Below, piece by piece: positions 60,740 through 64,000 of a stretch of 64,000 nt of DNA (position 1 is the stretch's first letter; each line of letters starts with the position of its first letter). Source of the DNA: Streptomyces griseocarneus (lineage in GTDB: Bacteria; Actinomycetota; Actinomycetes; Streptomycetales; Streptomycetaceae); NCBI RefSeq assembly GCF_014655595.1, contig NZ_BNBL01000008.1, positions 186,001 to 250,000 of the forward strand, written 5' to 3'. The translations under genes were made by a program, and so were the position numbers. Below the pieces are notes generated by a model that was given only the letters and a program-made list of their open reading frames with translations, was not told where the DNA came from and ran no database searches.

Positions 60740-62088
60740 CCGTACGCATGGCGCGCGGGCGCGCCTTCGACCCCGGCCGGGCGGCGGCCGAGGCCACGGA
60801 CGCGATCCTGCGCGACACCCTGCACGGCCCGCACCGGGGCGTCGTCGTGGACTCCCCGCCCGGCGCCGGGAAGTCGACGCTGGTGGTCCGGGCCGCCCGG
60901 GAGCTGGCCGCCGCCGGCCGCCCGCTGATGATCGTCGCCCAGACCAACGCGCAGGTCGACGACCTCGTGCTGCGCCTGGCCAAGCAGGACCCCGACCTGC
61001 CGGTCGGCCGGCTGCACAGCAGCGAGCGCCGCCCCTACGACCCGGCCCTCGACGCGCTCGGCTCGGTCGTCCCCTCGGCGAAGGCGGCCGACCTCGCCGG
61101 GCTGGACGTCGTGGTCTCCACGGCCGCGAAGTGGGCCCACACCAAGATCGCCGAGCCCTGGGGGCACGCCATCGTCGACGAGGCGTACCAAATGCGCTCG
61201 GACGCGCTGCTGGCCGTGGCGGGGCTGTTCGAGCGGGCGCTGTTCGTGGGCGACCCCGGGCAGCTCGACCCCTTCAGCGTGGTCGGCGCGGAGCAGTGGG
61301 CGGGGCTGTCGTACGACCCGTCGGCGAGCGCGGTCAGCACACTGCTCGCCCACAACCCCGGGCTGCCGCAGCACCGGCTGCCGGTCTCCTGGCGGCTGCC
61401 CGCCTCCGCCGCGCCGCTGGTCTCGGACGCCTTCTATCCGTACACGCCCTTCCGCAGCGGCACCGGCCACGGCGAGCGGCGGCTCGCCTTCGCGGTGACC
61501 TCGGACGGCTCCGGACCGGACCGGGTGCTGGACGAGGCGGCGGAGTCCGGGTGGGGCCTGCTGGAGCTGCCCGCGCGCCACACGCCCCGTACGGACCCGG
61601 AGGCGGTGAGCGCCGTCGCGCACGTCGTCCGGCGGCTGCTGGACCGCGGCGGGGCCGTGACCAGCGAGAGCTCGCCGGACCCGGCCCCGCTGACGGCGGA
61701 GCGGATCGCGGTGGGCACGGCCCACCGCGACCAGGCCGCGGCCGTGCGCGCGGCCCTGGCGGAGCTCGGCGCCGGCGGGGTCACGGTGGACACGGCCAAC
61801 CGGCTCCAGGGGCGCGAATTCGACGTCACGGTGGTGCTGCACCCCCTGTCGGGCCGCCCCGACGCGACGGCGTTCCATCTGGAGACGGGCCGGCTGTGCG
61901 TCCTGGCCTCGCGGCACCGGCACGCGTGCATCGTGGTCTGCCGGGCGGGCGTCGACCGTCTGCTGGACGACCATCCCGCCACGGAACCGGTGCAGCTGGG
62001 GGTGACGGTGAAGTTCCCGGACGGCTGGGAGGCCAACCACGCGGTCCTCGCCCACCTGGCCGAGCACCGGGTCCGGTGGCAGCCGTGA
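60736..62088 (+). CDS. SF1 (UPF1/Dna2-like) DNA helicase motor
   Basis: A 450-residue SF1 helicase with Walker A DSPPGAGKSTLVVRAA (residues 39-54), motif Ia AQTNAQVDDL, Walker B AIVDEAYQ (Asp148, Glu149), motif III FVGDPGQLDPF (about 170-180), motif IV PVSWRLP with Arg220, motif V DTANRLQGREFDVTVV and motif VI ASRHRHACIVV. The motor is short and lacks the N-terminal nuclease and stalk of Dna2, which the two upstream overlapping genes may provide. It starts at GTG overlapping the upstream stop (GTGA). Probable role in DNA repair, replication or defence; not proven. Confidence 0.87.
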   Translation: MTVRMARGRAFDPGRAAAEATDAILRDTLHGPHRGVVVDSPPGAGKSTLVVRAARELAAAGRPLMIVAQTNAQVDDLVLRLAKQDPDLPVGRLHSSERRPYDPALDALGSVVPSAKAADLAGLDVVVSTAAKWAHTKIAEPWGHAIVDEAYQMRSDALLAVAGLFERALFVGDPGQLDPFSVVGAEQWAGLSYDPSASAVSTLLAHNPGLPQHRLPVSWRLPASAAPLVSDAFYPYTPFRSGTGHGERRLAFAVTSDGSGPDRVLDEAAESGWGLLELPARHTPRTDPEAVSAVAHVVRRLLDRGGAVTSESSPDPAPLTAERIAVGTAHRDQAAAVRAALAELGAGGVTVDTANRLQGREFDVTVVLHPLSGRPDATAFHLETGRLCVLASRHRHACIVVCRAGVDRLLDDHPATEPVQLGVTVKFPDGWEANHAVLAHLAEHRVRWQP

Positions 62089-62209
62089 CGCCGCCGGAGC
62101 GGCCGTAGGAAACAGTCGCCGGCGGCCCTGAACGGGGTCGTGGGGCGGGGGCGCACTTGCGCGCGGCAGGACAATGGATGACGGTGCAGACGATTCTGGA
62201 GGTATGTAC

Positions 62210-62575
62210 ATGTGCGAGCCGAAGCAGGCTCCCGGCGCGCAGGAGAGTGCTCCGCGCCGCCTGAAGCCCGCGCAGCTGCTCTTCGAGCCACCCGAGGCCG
62301 TCGCCGATCCGGAGCACTTCTTCGACCTCGAGTCGATCGAGGACCCGCGTGAGCTGCTGACCCGCTCCACCGAGCTGGCACTGGCCTTCCGCGCGGCAGC
62401 GGACCGGGCGACGGAGTACCAGGCGGTGGCGGCGGCTCAGCTCGCCGATCCCCGGCGTTTCGACAGACTGCCGACGGCCGTCATCGCCGAGCGTGCCGAG
62501 TGGAGCGAGGACTACGCGAAGAAGATGGTCGAGTTCGGCCGTGACCTGCTGCGCGGCAGCAGCGCCCGCGACTGA
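62210..62575 (+). CDS. Small conserved protein of unknown function
   Basis: A 121-residue soluble, mostly helical protein (MCEPKQAPGAQESAPRRLK, then PTAVIAERAEWSEDYAKKM). It starts at the ATG at 62210, 7 bp after GGAGG; an ATG at 62204 abuts the ribosome site and is less likely. No domain recognised. It follows the helicase by 121 bp in the same direction and could be part of that transcript or separate. Confidence 0.72.
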   Translation: MCEPKQAPGAQESAPRRLKPAQLLFEPPEAVADPEHFFDLESIEDPRELLTRSTELALAFRAAADRATEYQAVAAAQLADPRRFDRLPTAVIAERAEWSEDYAKKMVEFGRDLLRGSSARD

Positions 62576-62708
62576 TCCGCACGGCCCATGATCTCGATCA
62601 TGGGCCGTTGGCATATGCGGCGCACACCGTAGCGCACCCCCCGCGACCCTGTCCCGATTTCCCCGAACTCCCCCGGGCGCACCCCGCCGGGCCGCCGACC
62701 ATGGGGCC

Positions 62709-63284
62709 ATGACCTCCTGGCCGCACGATCCGCGCCCCGACCGCCCCCGGCCCGCCGCCCCCCACGTCCCGCTCGCCGGGGCCGACTGGCTCGCCTCCGC
62801 CAGCCGCTTCCCCCGCAGCGTCCACGCCCTGTGGGCCGAGGACCCGCTGGCCACGGTCATACTGCCCTGCGGCACCGCGTTCGACGTGATCGACGCCCCG
62901 ATGCTGTTCGGCCGCCGGATGCTGGACCGGCTGTGGTCACCGGCGGGCCCGGGCACGGGTCCGGTCGCCGCGCAGCGCGGCCGGCTCCTGCTGTTCGCCG
63001 CGCCCGGCACGGCCCAGCGGCTGCCCGCGCTGCTGGCCTGGGAGGAGTGGGGCGGCGAGGGCCGGGCGGCGCCGCCCCCGCTGCTCTCCTACGGTACGGG
63101 CGACGCCGTGACCGTCCCGCCGCTGTGCCCGCCGCCCGCGGGGCTCGAGCCGACCCCGCCCACCAGCCGCTGGCTGGTCGTCCCGGACAGCCGCAGCCCC
63201 TGGCTCCCGGCGGCGGACGTCCTGCTGTGGGCCTGCGTACGGGCCGCGCGGACGACCCCTGTACCCACCCCCGCGGCGGGCTGA
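62709..63284 (+). CDS. Hypothetical protein, primase-polymerase-like N-domain family
   Basis: A 191-residue soluble protein beginning MTSWPHDPRPDRPRP, with LWAEDPLATVILPCGTAFDVIDAPMLFGRRML, RLLLFAAPGTAQRLPALLAWEEW and SRWLVVPDSRSPWLPAADVLLWAC. Streptomycete proteins with this layout are often annotated as bifunctional primase/polymerase-related; catalytic residues of a primase are not visible, so no activity is claimed. It resembles the 54037-54495 protein in three segments. It precedes tRNA-Lys. Confidence 0.7.
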   Translation: MTSWPHDPRPDRPRPAAPHVPLAGADWLASASRFPRSVHALWAEDPLATVILPCGTAFDVIDAPMLFGRRMLDRLWSPAGPGTGPVAAQRGRLLLFAAPGTAQRLPALLAWEEWGGEGRAAPPPLLSYGTGDAVTVPPLCPPPAGLEPTPPTSRWLVVPDSRSPWLPAADVLLWACVRAARTTPVPTPAAG

Positions 63285-63340
63285 AACATACGGATTTTCT
63301 TTCCACCGGACCGGGGTGCTAAAGTCTTCCACGTCAGCAG

Positions 63341-63414
63341 GCGCCGCTAGCTCAGTTGGTTAGAGCAGCTGACTCTTAATCAGCGGGTCCGGGGTTCGAG
63401 TCCCTGGCGGCGCA
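63341..63414 (+). tRNA. tRNA-Lys (CTT)
   Basis: Cloverleaf with acceptor GCGCCGC/GCGGCGC, D-arm GCTCAGTTGGTTAGAGC, anticodon arm CTGA-CTCTTAA-TCAG with anticodon CTT, T-arm GGGGTTCGAGTCCC, discriminator A. No encoded CCA. No integrase or repeat of its 3' end nearby. Confidence 0.97.
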
Positions 63415-63420
63415 CAGACA

Positions 63421-63456
63421 GACGAAGGCCCTCACCTCTCGGTGAGGGCCTTCGTC
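63421..63456 (+). terminator. Terminator after tRNA-Lys
   Basis: GACGAAGGCCCTCACC-TCTC-GGTGAGGGCCTTCGTC, a perfect 16-bp stem 6 bp after the tRNA. It may also serve the converging protease gene. Confidence 0.9.
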
Positions 63457-63485
63457 GTGTCCGGGTCCGGGCGGTGCGCAAGGAT

Positions 63486-64000
63486 TCACCTCCGGCTCAC
63501 CCGGACCTTCCACGCCCCGGTCACCGTGTGCCCCACCACGTCCACCCGCACCCCGTCCGCGGTCAGCGACTCCCCCGTGACCAGCGGCGCGTCCGCCAGC
63601 GGCGGGTAGACCGACTCGCCCCAGCAGGCATGGGTGCCCGGATGCCCGTCCAGCACCTGGACCGGCCCGCCGCCCGAGGCGGTGTCGCTGCGCACCCGGT
63701 AGACCAGCACGCCCTCCGTACAGGTGGCGGCGTCGTTGCCGGAGGCGCCCCGCGCCTCGACGACGATCGCGCTGGTCGCCCCCGTCCGGGCCACCACCAT
63801 GCGGGTGCGCCCGTCCGCGCCGGGCCGCATCGGGGCCTCGAGCGGCTGGAGGATGTGCGCCGAGTTGCCGGAGCGGCTGACGCAGTCGACCTGCCGGGGA
63901 CCCAGCCAGCCCAGCTTCCACTTGTGCCAGCCGAAGGGGTCCGAGGCCAGCCCGAACTGGCTGCCCATGAGGTCCCAGTCGCCGACGTGGGTGTCCCAGT
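63486..64000 (-). CDS. M6-family (immune inhibitor A-like) metalloprotease, C-terminal part
   Basis: The gene enters from beyond the right edge; about 171 codons are visible. The first visible residues read WDTHVGDWDLMGSQFGLASDPFGWHKWKLGWLGP, the segment after the zinc site in M6 secreted metalloproteases, in which GDWDLMGS is characteristic. The HExxH zinc motif would be upstream, outside the window. The rest is a beta-rich domain ending KVRVSRR. An internal Met at 63968 is not the start. Family members are secreted zinc proteases. Confidence 0.8.
   Translation of the reverse strand, partial: WDTHVGDWDLMGSQFGLASDPFGWHKWKLGWLGPRQVDCVSRSGNSAHILQPLEAPMRPGADGRTRMVVARTGATSAIVVEARGASGNDAATCTEGVLVYRVRSDTASGGGPVQVLDGHPGTHACWGESVYPPLADAPLVTGESLTADGVRVDVVGHTVTGAWKVRVSRR

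Noticed and set aside
63341..63456. Mobile element integration at tRNA-Lys
   Set aside because: No integrase, no duplicated tRNA 3' end and ordinary neighbours; only a terminator follows.

Overview
The window is from a high-GC actinobacterium, almost certainly a Streptomyces chromosome core. The evidence is extreme GC bias at third codon positions, frequent GTG starts and GTGA/ATGA stop-start overlaps, an AdpA gene carrying a single in-frame TTA codon just upstream of orn, and actinobacterial family versions of citrate synthase, glmS and leucine-catabolism genes. From memory, the gltA-recD2 and adpA-orn-tRNA-His-sugar ABC order resembles the S. coelicolor core region. No phage, transposase, integrase or CRISPR array was seen.

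Layout. (1) 1-8.3 kb: myo-inositol catabolism. A leftward operon (iolC, aldolase, iolB, iolD, mmsA) and a rightward one (iolE-like isomerase and two Gfo/Idh/MocA dehydrogenases) share a 227-bp promoter region with paired 16-bp operator-like repeats. (2) 8.5-13.2 kb: a small HTH protein, a copper chaperone behind a CsoR-like operator, a 465-bp gene-free stretch with repeats and strong hairpins, citrate synthase and a RecD2-type helicase. (3) 13.5-17.6 kb: a second sugar or cyclitol catabolic cluster of unknown substrate (isomerase, DUF993 aldolase-like protein, oxidoreductase, divergent isomerase). (4) 17.4-31.2 kb: EamA transporter, LysR, TetR, a lipoprotein, a secreted S37 tripeptidyl aminopeptidase, a fused two-module ABC exporter, a KdpB with no adjacent kdpA or kdpC, agmatinase-family hydrolase and small proteins.

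(5) 31.2-39.9 kb: acyl-CoA metabolism: TesB thioesterase, acyl-CoA dehydrogenase, a TetR regulator, and a divergent leucine/isovalerate operon (carboxylase beta, biotinylated alpha, HMG-CoA lyase, acyl-CoA dehydrogenase) led by two tandem operator-like palindromes. (6) 39.9-45.6 kb: secreted GH20 hexosaminidase, glmS, universal stress protein and small proteins. (7) 45.6-53.1 kb: adpA-orn, tRNA-His, then a cold-shock gene whose stop overlaps the start of a sugar ABC operon ending in a GH1 beta-glucosidase. (8) 53.1-64 kb: spermidine-synthase-like protein, a TPR-containing HTH regulator, histidine phosphatase, PAP2 membrane enzyme, a three-gene overlapping module that looks like a split Dna2 (Fe-S Cas4-like nuclease, unknown protein, SF1 helicase), small proteins, tRNA-Lys and a partial M6 protease.

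The best candidate for an undescribed system is the nuclease-unknown-helicase module at 57.97-62.09 kb. Regulatory calls rest on visible repeats only. No database search was possible, so family names come from motif recognition.
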